Shown piece by piece: positions 18,958-28,669 of a stretch of DNA of 64,000 bases (position 1 is the first letter of the stretch; every line of letters starts with the position of its first letter). Made by a program: the position numbers and the translations under genes. The stretch comes from Bacteroidota bacterium. Lineage in GTDB: Bacteria; Bacteroidota; Bacteroidia; Bacteroidales; F082. The notes beneath the pieces are model-generated. The model was given only the letters and a program-made list of their open reading frames with translations. It made no database searches and was not told the DNA's origin. The DNA lies in the NCBI GenBank assembly GCA_009773165.1, contig WOUZ01000008.1:142244-206243 (forward strand). The letters run 5' to 3'.

Positions 18958-19503
18958 ATGACTGAAGAATTGATCATAGCCGGATTTGGCGGGCAAGGTG
19001 TACTTTCAATGGGTAAAATACTGGCTTACAGTGGTATTATGCAAGATCAGGAAGTAAGCTGGATGCCTTCTTATGGCCCGGAAATGCGGGGTGGCACTGC
19101 CAATGTGATTGTAATTGTTAGCGATGAAAGGATTAGCTCTCCCGTACTTACTGTTTTTGATACTGCTATCATTCTAAATCAGCAGTCGATGGATAAGTTT
19201 GAGAAATCAGTAAAACCAGGCGGAGTGCTTATCTACGATCCTAATGGAATAACGCATCATCCCACTCGTACCGATATTAAGATTTATCAGATTGAAGGCG
19301 CTCAGCTTTCTGCAGATATGGGTAACACAAAAATTTTCAACATGGTTATATTAGGAGCTTACCTTCAGGTAAAACCCATTGTAAAGATTGAAAATGTTAT
19401 AAGGGGCCTTAAAAAATCTCTTCCGGAAAGATATCATAAACTGATTCCAATAAATGAGGATGCCTTGACAACAGGGATGAAAAATGTTGTGTTACGCAGT
19501 TAA
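18958..19503 (+). CDS. 2-oxoacid:ferredoxin oxidoreductase gamma subunit
   Basis: A 181-residue subunit starting with the typical GFGGQGVLSMGKIL nucleotide-like loop. It contains the conserved SYGPEMRGGTANV segment of the pyruvate/ketoisovalerate oxidoreductase catalytic (gamma) domain, which takes part in CoA binding. It is the last gene of the operon (order delta-alpha-beta-gamma) and is followed by an intrinsic terminator. Confidence 0.93.
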   Translation: MTEELIIAGFGGQGVLSMGKILAYSGIMQDQEVSWMPSYGPEMRGGTANVIVIVSDERISSPVLTVFDTAIILNQQSMDKFEKSVKPGGVLIYDPNGITHHPTRTDIKIYQIEGAQLSADMGNTKIFNMVILGAYLQVKPIVKIENVIRGLKKSLPERYHKLIPINEDALTTGMKNVVLRS

Positions 19504-19542
19504 TACCTACAGTAAACCACTCTTATTTTTATAATACGTTAG

Positions 19543-19578
19543 GAAAAGTCTTCTCCGCCAAAGGGAAGGCTTTTTTTT
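19543..19578 (+). terminator. Intrinsic terminator of the vor operon
   Basis: Stem AAGTCTTC / GAAGGCTT with one G-T wobble, loop of about 11 bases, then eight T residues. Confidence 0.8.
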
Positions 19579-19592
19579 ATTGCTTTGCATCT

Positions 19593-20366
19593 ATGAAAAA
19601 CCAAATAGTAGAAATTTTAGAAGAGTATGTTCTAAAATACAACCAAACTTCATTCATTGCTGATGACCCTATAAGCATTCCTCATCTTTTCACTAAGAAA
19701 GAAGATATTGAAATCGCTGGTTTTCTTGCTGCAATACTGGCCTGGGGACAGCGCAAAACGATCATACAAAAAAGCAAAGAGCTTATGCAATGGATGGACT
19801 TTGAACCCTATCAGTTTATAAATCAAGCCACTGAAAAAGATTTTATACGTTTCGATAATTTCAAACACCGCACTTTCAACGGAACTGATTGCATTACGCT
19901 TCTGACAGGTTTAAAAAACATTTATGAGCATCATGGAGGTTTGGAGCAGGTTTTTACAAACGGTTTCAAACATGGTGGTGCATATGAAGGAATTGAGCAA
20001 CTGGCTGTAATTCTTTTCGGGTATCCGCATTTAAAACGCACAGAAAAACATCTTGCCCGCCCATCCAAAGGATCAGCAGCCAAAAGGATCAACATGTTTC
20101 TGAGGTGGATGGTGAGAAAAGACAAAATGGGAGTTGACTTTGGTATTTGGAATGATATTTCACCGAAAGACCTCATTTGCCCGCTTGATCTTCATAGTGG
20201 TACAACAGCCCGAAGGCTTGGACTTCTCGAAAGAAATCAAAATGACTGGTCTGCGGCTGTAACTCTTACAGAGACATTAAAGCAATATGATCCGACCGAC
20301 CCTGTAAAATATGATTTCGCTCTTTTTGGATTAGGCGTAAACAAACAGCCTTTTCCTTACTTTTGA
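19593..20366 (+). CDS. TIGR02757/DUF2400 family protein
   Basis: A 257-residue protein with the strongly conserved blocks of this uncharacterised family: NMFLRWMVRKDKMGVDFGIW, then LICPLDLHSGTTARRLGLL and the C-terminal DPTDPVKYDFALFGLGV. The sequence pattern is helical and resembles helix-hairpin-helix DNA glycosylase-like folds, but no catalytic role is established. It has its own short upstream gap after the vor terminator. Confidence 0.85.
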   Translation: MKNQIVEILEEYVLKYNQTSFIADDPISIPHLFTKKEDIEIAGFLAAILAWGQRKTIIQKSKELMQWMDFEPYQFINQATEKDFIRFDNFKHRTFNGTDCITLLTGLKNIYEHHGGLEQVFTNGFKHGGAYEGIEQLAVILFGYPHLKRTEKHLARPSKGSAAKRINMFLRWMVRKDKMGVDFGIWNDISPKDLICPLDLHSGTTARRLGLLERNQNDWSAAVTLTETLKQYDPTDPVKYDFALFGLGVNKQPFPYF

Positions 20367-20395
20367 CCTAAATTATTGATCACTTAAAATGCCTT

Positions 20396-21234
20396 ATGAA
20401 TCAAAGTGAAGATATAGAAGAATCCTGGAAAAAAAATGGTATATAATTATATTTCAGCACCATACAAAAGCAGGTAGGCGCTTCGATTTAATTTTACTAT
20501 TAGCAATTTTAATCAGTGTAACAGTTGTTTTTATCGATAGTTCTCAACAAATTCACGATAAATACAGCCTTCCTTTACTTTTAATTGAATGGTTTCTAAC
20601 TATTTTATTTACAATTGAATATGTTATTAGAGTGATTATAGTTCCCAATAAAAGATCATATATTTTTAGTTTTTATGGAATTATTGATATGCTTTCCATT
20701 ATACCAACCTACTTGAGTATATTTTTTGCTGGCAGTCAGTTTTTAATTATCATACGGGTTTTGAGACTTTTAAGAATTTTCAGAATTTTGAAACTCGTAA
20801 GCTATACAATGGCAAGCTTATTCCTAATTCAAGCCTTAAAAAACTCACGTGAGAAGATTTTAGTTTTTTTTGGTGCTGTGCTAATTATTGTAACAATTGT
20901 CGGTACAATAATGTACCTAATCGAAGGTCCTTCATCAGGATTTGTTAGCATCCCGGTTTCTATTTACTGGGCAATTGTAACTATCACAACAGTAGGTTAT
21001 GGGGATATTAGTCCTGTCACACCTTGGGGTCAATTCATTGCATCCTTGTTGATGCTTACCGGTTACGCGATCATTGCAGTACCAACAGGAATTCTTACTT
21101 CAGAGATAAGCAAAACAAAAAAGATCACTTTTGTCGGTGAAAAAAATCATTTCTGTCGTGATTGTGGCCATCAAATTGCTGAAAAGAATGCAAATTATTG
21201 CTCTAACTGCGGTTCTGAATTACACACAAAATAA
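20396..21234 (+). CDS. Voltage-gated-type K+ channel with C-terminal zinc ribbon; frame broken at an A8 run
   Basis: A continuous channel is read only if the frame changes by one base at the eight adenines 20,429-20,436. The upstream frame from ATG 20,396 reads MNQSEDIEESWKK. The downstream frame continues with WYIIIFQHHTKAGRRFDLI and has no ATG/GTG/TTG before GTG 20,632. Joined, it gives 279 residues: S1-S4, with S4 arginines at 121, 124, 127 and 130 (IIIRVLRLLRIFRILKL); the pore filter TTVGYGD (198-204); S6; and a Cys4 zinc ribbon (C254, C257, C269, C272). From GTG 20,632 only 200 residues remain, lacking S1 and S2. A homopolymer error, a real mutation, or slippage-based expression are all possible. 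Confidence 0.8.
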
Positions 21235-21308
21235 TCCCATTCAATAAAAAAGACAAAGTATTTATTTCAATATCAAGTAATTAATAACAAAAACGCAAAT
21301 ACAACCAA

Positions 21309-22832
21309 ATGCAAACGAAAGATCAATTTATCGAAGCAGTTCAAAAAGGATATCAATTTAAAGGAGCAAGCATCATTTTAGGAGGTGCTATGTTTGAAGG
21401 AGAGGCAATAAGTGGCTTACAAGTGCATGCTCCGTTAAAAATGCTCAACAGGCACGGACTAATTGCCGGTGCTACAGGAAGCGGCAAAACAAAAACACTT
21501 CAGGGATTGGCTGAAAGTCTTTCAGACAACGGTGTAGCCGTTTTGATGATGGATATTAAAGGAGATTTGAGTGGCTTATCTCAGCCAGGAACTCCCAATG
21601 CCAAAATTGATGACAGGCATCATAAAATTGGAACTTCATGGAATCCAACCGCTTATCCTGTTGAATTGCTTACAATTTCAAATGAGCCGGGAGCAAAAAT
21701 GAGAGCTACCATAAGTGAATTCGGCCCAGTGTTGTTAAGTAAAATTCTGGATCTTAACGATACTCAGCAAGGGATGGTGGCACTTGTTTTCAAATATTGT
21801 GATGATAAAGGCCTGCCACTGCTTGATATAAAGGATTTTAGAGCGGTGCTTCAACATATAAGTGGTGATGGAAAGGCAGAGGTTCAACAGGCTTATGGGT
21901 TGGTAAGCACTTCAACTATTGGCACAATAATGCGCAAACTTCTCGAATTGGAGCAGCAGGGTGCTACCGCTTTCTTTGGAGAGCGAAGTTTTGACGTTGA
22001 AGATTTATTGCGTTTAAGTCCTGATGGTAAAGGTGTTATACATTTACTCCGATTAACTGATTTACAAAGTAAGCCAAAGTTATTTTCCACTTTTATGTTA
22101 TGCCTACTTGCCGAGATCTATGAAAAATTTCCGGAACGCGGCGACATGGATCAACCTGAGTTGGTGATCTTCATCGACGAAGCCCATTTGATTTTCAATG
22201 AAGCGTCAAAAGCACTGCTTGATCAAATTGAGGCCATTGTTAAACTCATCCGATCAAAAGGGGTTGGAATCTTTTTTTGCACTCAAAATCCTGGTGATGT
22301 TCCCGATGCTGTGCTGAGTCAATTAGGTTTTAAAATTCAACACGCACTTCGTGCATTTACTGCAAAGGATCGGAAAGAAATTAAGCAGGTTGCAGAAAAT
22401 TATCCAACTACTTCGTTTTATAAAGTGGACGAACTACTTACTTCTGTTGGAATTGGAGAAGCTATCGTTACCATGTTAAACGAAAAAGGGATCCCTACCC
22501 CATTGGTTCACTGCTTGTTACAGGCTCCAAAGTCGAGAATGGATGTGATTTCAGAAAGTGAGACACAACAGCTTTTACGAAAGAGTCAACTAAGTTCCAA
22601 ATACAATGAAGAAATTGACAGAGAGAGTGCATTCGAGCTTTTGCAAAGAAAGGTAGTCGCTGCGCAGAAATATGAGCCCATCGAAGAGCGCAGACCTGTT
22701 GGACGACCACGAAACGAAGAAAGCACTTTCGAGACAGTGATGAAAAGTCCGGTTACCAATACCATCATAAGGGAAGTAACACGTGGATTGTTAGGTGTTT
22801 TAGGTTTTTCCACAACAAGAAGAAGGAGGTAA
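21309..22832 (+). CDS. HerA-like helicase/ATPase (DUF853 family)
   Basis: A 507-residue P-loop ATPase. Walker A is GATGSGKT at 54-61, followed by MMDIKGDLSGLSQPG. Walker B is LVIFIDEAHLIF with the adjacent acidic switch. A sensor-like FFCTQNPGDVPDAVLSQLG segment and an arginine-rich region (LRAFTAKDRKEI) complete the fold. These match the DUF853/YjgR branch of HerA/FtsK-like ATPases. The C-terminal 60 residues are charged and probably flexible. No NurA nuclease gene is adjacent, so it is not a canonical HerA-NurA pair. Substrate and role are unknown. Confidence 0.88.
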   Translation: MQTKDQFIEAVQKGYQFKGASIILGGAMFEGEAISGLQVHAPLKMLNRHGLIAGATGSGKTKTLQGLAESLSDNGVAVLMMDIKGDLSGLSQPGTPNAKIDDRHHKIGTSWNPTAYPVELLTISNEPGAKMRATISEFGPVLLSKILDLNDTQQGMVALVFKYCDDKGLPLLDIKDFRAVLQHISGDGKAEVQQAYGLVSTSTIGTIMRKLLELEQQGATAFFGERSFDVEDLLRLSPDGKGVIHLLRLTDLQSKPKLFSTFMLCLLAEIYEKFPERGDMDQPELVIFIDEAHLIFNEASKALLDQIEAIVKLIRSKGVGIFFCTQNPGDVPDAVLSQLGFKIQHALRAFTAKDRKEIKQVAENYPTTSFYKVDELLTSVGIGEAIVTMLNEKGIPTPLVHCLLQAPKSRMDVISESETQQLLRKSQLSSKYNEEIDRESAFELLQRKVVAAQKYEPIEERRPVGRPRNEESTFETVMKSPVTNTIIREVTRGLLGVLGFSTTRRRR

Positions 22833-23060
22833 CCTGAATCATTTGCCTGAAAATTGTCACAAACTTGTATTTCCATCATTAGCAGGTTAAAAGAATAGCA
22901 AAGCCTGAAAATTGTTTTAGAAATTAAGGACTGGTTTGGTTTGAAAAATTTTCAACAAATGATTAAATGATTTAATGGAATTATCTCAGTGCAGCCATAC
23001 TGTTTTGGGGCATTCAGCCGTTTATATATGTATTTTTACCACAAAATTCAAATCATCGTA

Positions 23061-24992
23061 ATGTCTCAATCTTCTTTAATGCTCAAGATTCGCTCTTTGA
23101 TTATTGTAAGCCTGATACTTACATTGGCAAATCTTTATGCTCAGGAAGATACGATACAGCAAAAAAGACCTGCAGAACCAAAAATAGATTCAACGCAGGT
23201 GAAATATTTCAACAAAACCTTTGATAGCCTAACGATGGGTTATATCCATTATGTGGATACCAACCTGCTGCATGCAACTCAATTCGACCCACTTAGCCGA
23301 GGTTCGTTTTTATTTCAGACACTTAGTAATGCTGGCCTTGCACATCAACCACTCGTATTTAGCAGCGCCTTTAACAATGGCCTCGATATGAATCGCACTA
23401 GTTTCAGGCAATACGTGCAAAATAGTGAGAATATTTCGTTTCTTGACCCAACAGCTGCGCTTACAGAACTGAATTATCTGATGGGTAGTAAAAAAGAGCA
23501 ACAGCTTAATGTGCTGTTCGGCCGCCAAATCATTCCCCGCCTTTTTATTGGAATGGATTTTAAGCTGATTAACTCACCAGGTCCCTACAAGAATAGTGGC
23601 ACAAACAACACAAGCGTTTATTTCACCGCGCGTTACAATACAACTAACAAAAGATACGGAGTTATTGCGCATTATTTCAACAACAAAATTGTTGCTGACG
23701 AAAATGGCGGGATTCTCAATGACAGTGATTTCGAAAATAATTTGGAAACTGATCGCAGGGTTATTGGAGTAAACCTTGAAACAGCCTCAAACAAATACAA
23801 GCAATCCGGATTTGGATTAGAGCAATATTTTATTCTTTTGCCTGAACTTAAAAAGGAATCGGATAGCCTTGTTATAAAGCGAAAATTTCAAATAGGAAGG
23901 CTTACCCATCAAATGGAGTATCAGCGAAATCAAACAATTTATAGTGAAACAGCTCCACTGGCTGATTTTTACAAACCCTTTGATATTGTACTTGATTCAA
24001 CCTCAACCTATGATAGCACTTATCAGTCTGTATTCCGTAACAGGTTACAATGGAGTAATTTAGGATATAGATCATACAATAAAGATATTGCTTTTCACCT
24101 TTATGCAGGTGTTGAGTTGGTGAATGGTCAGAATAATGACTCACTAACCAAGAGAAATATTTGGCAGTTAAATCCTTATGGAGGCATAAATATTGCATTG
24201 TTTGAATCGTTTTATATTGATGGAACAGCGAAACTGCTGACAGGGAATTATGCATCAGGAGATTTTGAGTTGAAAGGTTTGGTCAGGCAATTTTTAGGAA
24301 CACGTGACCGCAATCTTGGAAATTTATTCTTTGGATTACATTTAATAAACCAAACCCCATCATGGTTCTACAAGGAATACACATCGAACCATTTTAGATG
24401 GAACCAATCACTTGACAAATCAACCCATCTTACCTTCAAAGGTGGTTATAGCTATAAAACTGTTGAGGCCGGCGCTGAATGGCATGTTCTGGATAAATAT
24501 GTTTATCTGAATACAAAGGCCCGTGCCACACAGTACTCAGGAACTGTTTCAGTATTAAGAATTTACTCTGATATTCATTTAAAACCAGGGAAATTTGACA
24601 TTCTGGCAACTGTAAATTATCAAGTTAGTGGAAATGATACAGTTGTTCGGCTGCCTGCATTAGCGGCCCGTTTAAAAATTGCTTTCAGTCAGCAGTTATT
24701 CAAAAATGCTGCTATTATGCAACCAGGAATAGAAGCCAGCTGGTTCACAAGTTATTATGCCAATGCCTACATGCCCGCATTAGGAGCTTTCTATATTCAA
24801 AATGAAAAGAAGATTGGTAATTATCCCTCGGTAGATGTGTACCTTGCTTTGAAAGTTAAACGAACCCGTATTTTTATTCAATATGCCAACATACTTGGAT
24901 TAACTGGAAATTACAGTTATTTCACTTCGCCTCATTATCCTATGCGTGATCCCCGCTTCTATTTCGGAGTGAGCTGGCGGTTTTATCAATAA
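23061..24992 (+). CDS. Putative porin (Porin_10-like)
   Basis: A 643-residue exported protein. ATG 23,061 (or 23,079) gives a proper signal peptide with core IRSLIIVSLILTLANLYAQ; the longer frame adds 24 unlikely residues. The mature protein is rich in alternating aromatic strands and ends in an aromatic residue followed by Gln (SWRFYQ). The early segment FDPLSRGSFLFQTLSNAGLA matches the conserved N-terminus of the Bacteroidota putative porin family. It is likely an outer-membrane beta-barrel, substrate unknown, and convergent with the next gene, 11 bp away. Confidence 0.78.
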   Translation: MSQSSLMLKIRSLIIVSLILTLANLYAQEDTIQQKRPAEPKIDSTQVKYFNKTFDSLTMGYIHYVDTNLLHATQFDPLSRGSFLFQTLSNAGLAHQPLVFSSAFNNGLDMNRTSFRQYVQNSENISFLDPTAALTELNYLMGSKKEQQLNVLFGRQIIPRLFIGMDFKLINSPGPYKNSGTNNTSVYFTARYNTTNKRYGVIAHYFNNKIVADENGGILNDSDFENNLETDRRVIGVNLETASNKYKQSGFGLEQYFILLPELKKESDSLVIKRKFQIGRLTHQMEYQRNQTIYSETAPLADFYKPFDIVLDSTSTYDSTYQSVFRNRLQWSNLGYRSYNKDIAFHLYAGVELVNGQNNDSLTKRNIWQLNPYGGINIALFESFYIDGTAKLLTGNYASGDFELKGLVRQFLGTRDRNLGNLFFGLHLINQTPSWFYKEYTSNHFRWNQSLDKSTHLTFKGGYSYKTVEAGAEWHVLDKYVYLNTKARATQYSGTVSVLRIYSDIHLKPGKFDILATVNYQVSGNDTVVRLPALAARLKIAFSQQLFKNAAIMQPGIEASWFTSYYANAYMPALGAFYIQNEKKIGNYPSVDVYLALKVKRTRIFIQYANILGLTGNYSYFTSPHYPMRDPRFYFGVSWRFYQ

Positions 24993-25003
24993 GCAAAAAT
25001 TTA

Positions 25004-25819
25004 CTACTTAAGCCCCCTTTGTTTCTTTATTTGCTCATACGCATCTGTGACTTGCTTAAACTTATCTTCAGCAGCTGCGCGCACTTCCTCTCCCAAATGA
25101 CTCACTTTATCAGGATGGTATTTAATAGCCATGTCACGGTAGGCTTTCTTGAGCTCTTCGTCAGTTGCTTCAGGTGACACTTCTAGAATTTTGTACGCTG
25201 AATCTGTTTCTTTTACAAACATCGCTTTGATAGAAGCAAAATCTGCCGGATAGACTCCCAGATAACCTGCAATGCTATTTAGCACATTCAGCTCAACAGA
25301 ATTAAGTTGTGCATCAGAACCCGCTATCCCAAAAAGGTAATGCATCAACTGAAGCCTGGAAGAGTAGTCCATAAAACGGCCAATCTGGGAAGCAACTTCC
25401 TGAAGTTGAATATCTTGTTTGAGAATTTCTCTCAGCATCAGGAGATACTCATCAGCTGCTTCCTTACCAAAATTCCGAAGCAGAAATTGCTTTACATAGT
25501 CAAGTTCCGATTTTTTTACAGCTCCATCGGCTTTCATCATAGCTGCAGAAAGAACAAGTAAGCTTATATTAAAATCACCTTGTCTTGTAGGCTGGTTTTC
25601 ATAACGGGCAGAACCTCCTTTTTCAAACATACTTCCAAAAGTATATCCTAACAAAGCTCCGATTGGTCCTCCAAAAGCCCAGCCCAATCCACCTCCTATC
25701 CATTTGGAATAACCTGATGACTTGTTACTCTGACTGTTATCTGACGACTTGGATTTTGGAAGGTTGAATACGATTAAGGCTACAACAACAATCAAAACGA
25801 TTGAAAAGAAGGAAAACAT
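25004..25819 (-). CDS. DjlA-like TerB and J-domain co-chaperone
   Basis: A 271-residue protein. An N-terminal membrane helix (1-20) and a glycine-rich hydrophobic stretch (41-66, [20 protein letters not shown]) are followed by a TerB-like domain (about 80-195). A C-terminal J domain (about 205-268) has the HPD motif at 235-237. The order membrane segment, TerB, J domain is that of DjlA. It should stimulate DnaK ATPase at the inner membrane. Confidence 0.88.
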   Translation of the reverse strand: MFSFFSIVLIVVVALIVFNLPKSKSSDNSQSNKSSGYSKWIGGGLGWAFGGPIGALLGYTFGSMFEKGGSARYENQPTRQGDFNISLLVLSAAMMKADGAVKKSELDYVKQFLLRNFGKEAADEYLLMLREILKQDIQLQEVASQIGRFMDYSSRLQLMHYLFGIAGSDAQLNSVELNVLNSIAGYLGVYPADFASIKAMFVKETDSAYKILEVSPEATDEELKKAYRDMAIKYHPDKVSHLGEEVRAAAEDKFKQVTDAYEQIKKQRGLK

Positions 25820-25833
25820 AGTTTAATTTTTTG

Positions 25834-25841
25834 CAAAAGTA
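25834..25841 (-). promoter_or_regulatory. -7 promoter element (TACTTTTG) for the DjlA-like gene
   Basis: Exact TAnnTTTG on the minus strand, 14 bases upstream of the ATG. Confidence 0.55.
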
Positions 25842-25888
25842 ACAAGATTAAGTGTTCATTATGCATTGGCAAACGAACGTCAAAAAAC

Positions 25889-25913
25889 AAAAAAAGCAGG
25901 CCAAGCCTGCTTT
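25889..25913 (-). terminator. Intrinsic terminator of the C1B peptidase gene
   Basis: On the minus strand a 9-bp stem (AAAGCAGGC / GCCTGCTTT) with a 3-base loop is followed by a T run, shortly after the stop at 25,924. Confidence 0.85.
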
Positions 25914-25923
25914 AATTATGGTC

Positions 25924-27132
25924 TTATAACCCAATCTTTTTGCGTATCTGTTTGGAAATAGCTTCTTTATGAACTGCGATGTTCAGTGTTTTATATTGGA
26001 CGAATGCTAAAGAAGCATAGAAATATCCCTGATAAATATGATCTTCAGTTCCCCATGAATTTTTTACTTTATAGTATTTATTTCCATTTTGATCCGTTGC
26101 TGTTCCTACTATCAGCATCCCATGATCATCGGTTGTTTCAAAATTATCATAAGAGAGTTGCCTCATCTCTGGGGTAATTTTTTTCTCAGGAACGATTTCT
26201 TCAAATGCAAACATTGTCTTTTTGCGTTCAGCAGGAGTAAGTGCTTCCCAGCGTTCCTTTTCAGTTCCGGCAAGGTCATTTACATTTTCTGCAGGCACAA
26301 TTGCAACTCCGTTTTTCCACGAGAAGCCTTTTTCACTTACATCGGCTCCCCATGCTACTGCATACCCATTTTCGATTGCCTGATCAATAGTTTCCATCAT
26401 CTCTTCAAGGCTCAGATTGTAGGTCAGACTCCAAAGCCAGTTGTCAGGAAGTTCCTGAACATAAGGCTGATAGAGTGGCACATGGTTGTATGCTGTAAGT
26501 TGAACATAATCTGAACCCGAAAGTCCCATTTCTTTGCTGAAACTTTGAGGAGTGTATTTCTTTCCTTCATATACAAACTCAGCAGGAAAATCACCCAAAT
26601 AAGTATCGAGTAATGCATTAAAGCCCTTATGCCAGACAGGTGTCAGTTTTTTATTTCCATTTTTAAGGACAGCATCCGTATACGCTTTAAGTACATCGTC
26701 CATTTCACCATGCGTGTGTTTTTCTTCGCCAATTACAAGACCAGCATATGCAGATTCAGGAACAAGACCATACTTATCCATTACAAAAGTTACATCATTG
26801 AAACCGCCGCCGGCTGCCAAATTGAGATGACCATGAAGTCTTACATATTTTGAAGCTTTTTCTGAATATGCTTCTCTAACGATAAACATCTCTGACAGAT
26901 CAACAGTTCTACCACTTTTCCGCAGGATTTCGGCTTCCAGCAATCCAATCCCGGAAAAACTCCAGCATGTACCCGAACGGTATTGGTTGGGAACTGCTGT
27001 ATGTGGCACTTCCTTCACAACTGTAAATTCATACGCTTTTTTCACTTTCGCAGGTGCATCTTGTGCATCTGATACCATTGGCAACATCAATCCTGCTACC
27101 AAGCAAATCATGACCAAATAGATTCTTTTCAT
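25924..27132 (-). CDS. C1-family (bleomycin hydrolase/aminopeptidase C-like) peptidase
   Basis: A 402-residue papain-fold cysteine peptidase of the C1B type. A signal peptide (IYLVMICLVAGLMLPMVSDA, cut before Q24) shows it is exported. The catalytic cysteine is C56 in RSGTCWSFSG, the histidine lies in DDHGMLIVGTA and the asparagine in VKNSWGTED. Family members trim N-terminal residues from peptides. A periplasmic location in a proteolytic anaerobe would fit peptide scavenging together with the fermentation genes at 12-19 kb (inference). Confidence 0.9.
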   Translation of the reverse strand: MKRIYLVMICLVAGLMLPMVSDAQDAPAKVKKAYEFTVVKEVPHTAVPNQYRSGTCWSFSGIGLLEAEILRKSGRTVDLSEMFIVREAYSEKASKYVRLHGHLNLAAGGGFNDVTFVMDKYGLVPESAYAGLVIGEEKHTHGEMDDVLKAYTDAVLKNGNKKLTPVWHKGFNALLDTYLGDFPAEFVYEGKKYTPQSFSKEMGLSGSDYVQLTAYNHVPLYQPYVQELPDNWLWSLTYNLSLEEMMETIDQAIENGYAVAWGADVSEKGFSWKNGVAIVPAENVNDLAGTEKERWEALTPAERKKTMFAFEEIVPEKKITPEMRQLSYDNFETTDDHGMLIVGTATDQNGNKYYKVKNSWGTEDHIYQGYFYASLAFVQYKTLNIAVHKEAISKQIRKKIGL

Positions 27133-27160
27133 AAAGCAGATATTATTAAGGTATTTCGGA

Positions 27161-27168
27161 CAAAGTTA
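27161..27168 (-). promoter_or_regulatory. -7 promoter element (TAACTTTG) for the C1B peptidase gene
   Basis: Exact TAnnTTTG on the minus strand, 28 bases upstream of the ATG. Confidence 0.55.
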
Positions 27169-27277
27169 TTATTAACAATTGAAAAAAAATAGATCATTCA
27201 GTTACCGGATCAAAAAAGAAAGCTAAAGGAGTATTTTTTAAATAACTTATTATCAATCCTTTAACTGAATTAAAAAT

Positions 27278-27715
27278 TCAAATGCCAAGAATTCGTGCAT
27301 CTACAAAAAACTCAGTATGCACTTTCACTTCCTGATCCGAAAGGATTAATTCGTTGGTAGTCGTATTCAGACGTAACGAAATCTGATCCTTTTTTGTATA
27401 ATCCTTCAAATCAGTATCGTAGGTGCTGAACTGCAAATAATTACCGAAACTTTCTGCAATTTTTCAATAATAGCAATCTCAGGAAACCCTTTAGCAGAAA
27501 TATAAACTTTCGCAGCTTATAAGAAGCTAAAATCCATTCCTGATGGCAATTTCAGTTTGAGTTCAAGTATACGAAGAACGATTTTTTCAATCAGGTTTTA
27601 CAGATTTCATTTACTTCGTCAGTTATTTCAGAAATGTTTGATAAAGAGGACTTTAGACGACTAATAAACAACTAAAAAATGTGTTTTATTGCTTCGTCAT
27701 TTTTTGATTTTAAGA
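27278..27715 (-). pseudogene. Decayed protein gene of unknown family
   Basis: The 595-bp gap between two intact genes is not empty. Reading the minus strand, the last 58 codons before TGA (27,278-27,280) are open and protein-like (NYLQFSTYDTDLKDYTKKD, then SLRLNTTTNELILSDQEV). One frameshift upstream, at a run of five A near 27,462, the text continues as AKVYISAKGFPEIAIIEK. It then crosses an in-frame stop to LIEKIVLRILELKLKLPSGM, and after another frame change to SNISEITDEVNEIC. At least two frameshifts and one stop therefore interrupt a once continuous coding region. I cannot name the family. The 5' limit is approximate. Confidence 0.65.
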
Positions 27716-27727
27716 AACTAAACCCCT

Positions 27728-28669
27728 CTAATATTTTTTGCTCAACTTTTCATATTGTTGATAGTGAGGCGTCACCGACGGCTCAGCCTGAATAAGCTGC
27801 TTACGCGTTTCGACATCTTCTACCCAACGAAACAGCCATGAAAAGCCCCATTGCCCATGATATTTCAAAGGTTGTTGATAAATTGCATCTTGCATTGCTT
27901 CGTCCATTGAAATAACACTAAACCCTTCTTCTCGGAAAATTTCAAGTAATTCATTCAAATACAGCGTATTCAATGTATTGTCATGACAAAGATAAATATG
28001 AGGGATGTCTCTTCCATACAACTGAACGGACAAACTGTCAAAAAACCTGAGATTTGCGCGGGTTTGACTCAGATATGCCTGTGCAATACGTTCTGCCTCT
28101 TGTGGTTGGGAATTATCTATGTAATGCTGAAACAGGTAGTTAAACATCCAGTCGCTGCTTTCCACTGTGTAAGGAGCGGTGATTAATCCCTGTTCTTCAA
28201 GGCACTGTTTAACAGACAGTTGCTGCACTTCGTCTTTACCAAGATCATTGTAAGGAAAGCGAAAGTAAGTTACTTTTTTGTTTGCCTTCTTAGTTAACTC
28301 TCCAATTAGATGGCCTCCTTTGCTGACGTCATCACAAAAGGCAGTTACCTCGGTAGCTGAACATCGAAAGTGACTGAAAGAGTGATTGGCTACCTGCACA
28401 TCAGGGCTGTAGACCCATTGACGTAGCAAATCAAAATTTTCGGTAAGATATTCGTTTCCATATACTTTCATCTCGTTTACAAAGATTGTTACAGGCAAAT
28501 GAAGCGAGTCAATTTGTTGTAATAAACGTGGTTGAAATTTTTCTGATACATACTTACCAGTATTAGGAACGTCATCGATGGTGATGGAGATGCGTTTTTG
28601 AGCCTTTGTCATGGTAAAAAAGAAAAGCAGAAAAATTAACAGATAAAAAGGTGGATTTATTAATTTCAT
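27728..28669 (-). CDS. Exported polysaccharide deacetylase (NodB-type)
   Basis: A 313-residue protein with a signal peptide (YLLIFLLFFFTMTKA, cut before QKR). The NodB homology core shows TIDDVPN with the catalytic and metal Asp residues (D32, D33), the metal-binding histidines in ANHSFSHF (H96, H100) and the RFPYND motif (137-142). A late LCHDN motif provides the last catalytic His. It removes acetyl groups from a carbohydrate or related polymer in the periplasm; the substrate is unknown. The 3' neighbour is the pseudogene. Confidence 0.88.
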   Translation of the reverse strand: MKLINPPFYLLIFLLFFFTMTKAQKRISITIDDVPNTGKYVSEKFQPRLLQQIDSLHLPVTIFVNEMKVYGNEYLTENFDLLRQWVYSPDVQVANHSFSHFRCSATEVTAFCDDVSKGGHLIGELTKKANKKVTYFRFPYNDLGKDEVQQLSVKQCLEEQGLITAPYTVESSDWMFNYLFQHYIDNSQPQEAERIAQAYLSQTRANLRFFDSLSVQLYGRDIPHIYLCHDNTLNTLYLNELLEIFREEGFSVISMDEAMQDAIYQQPLKYHGQWGFSWLFRWVEDVETRKQLIQAEPSVTPHYQQYEKLSKKY

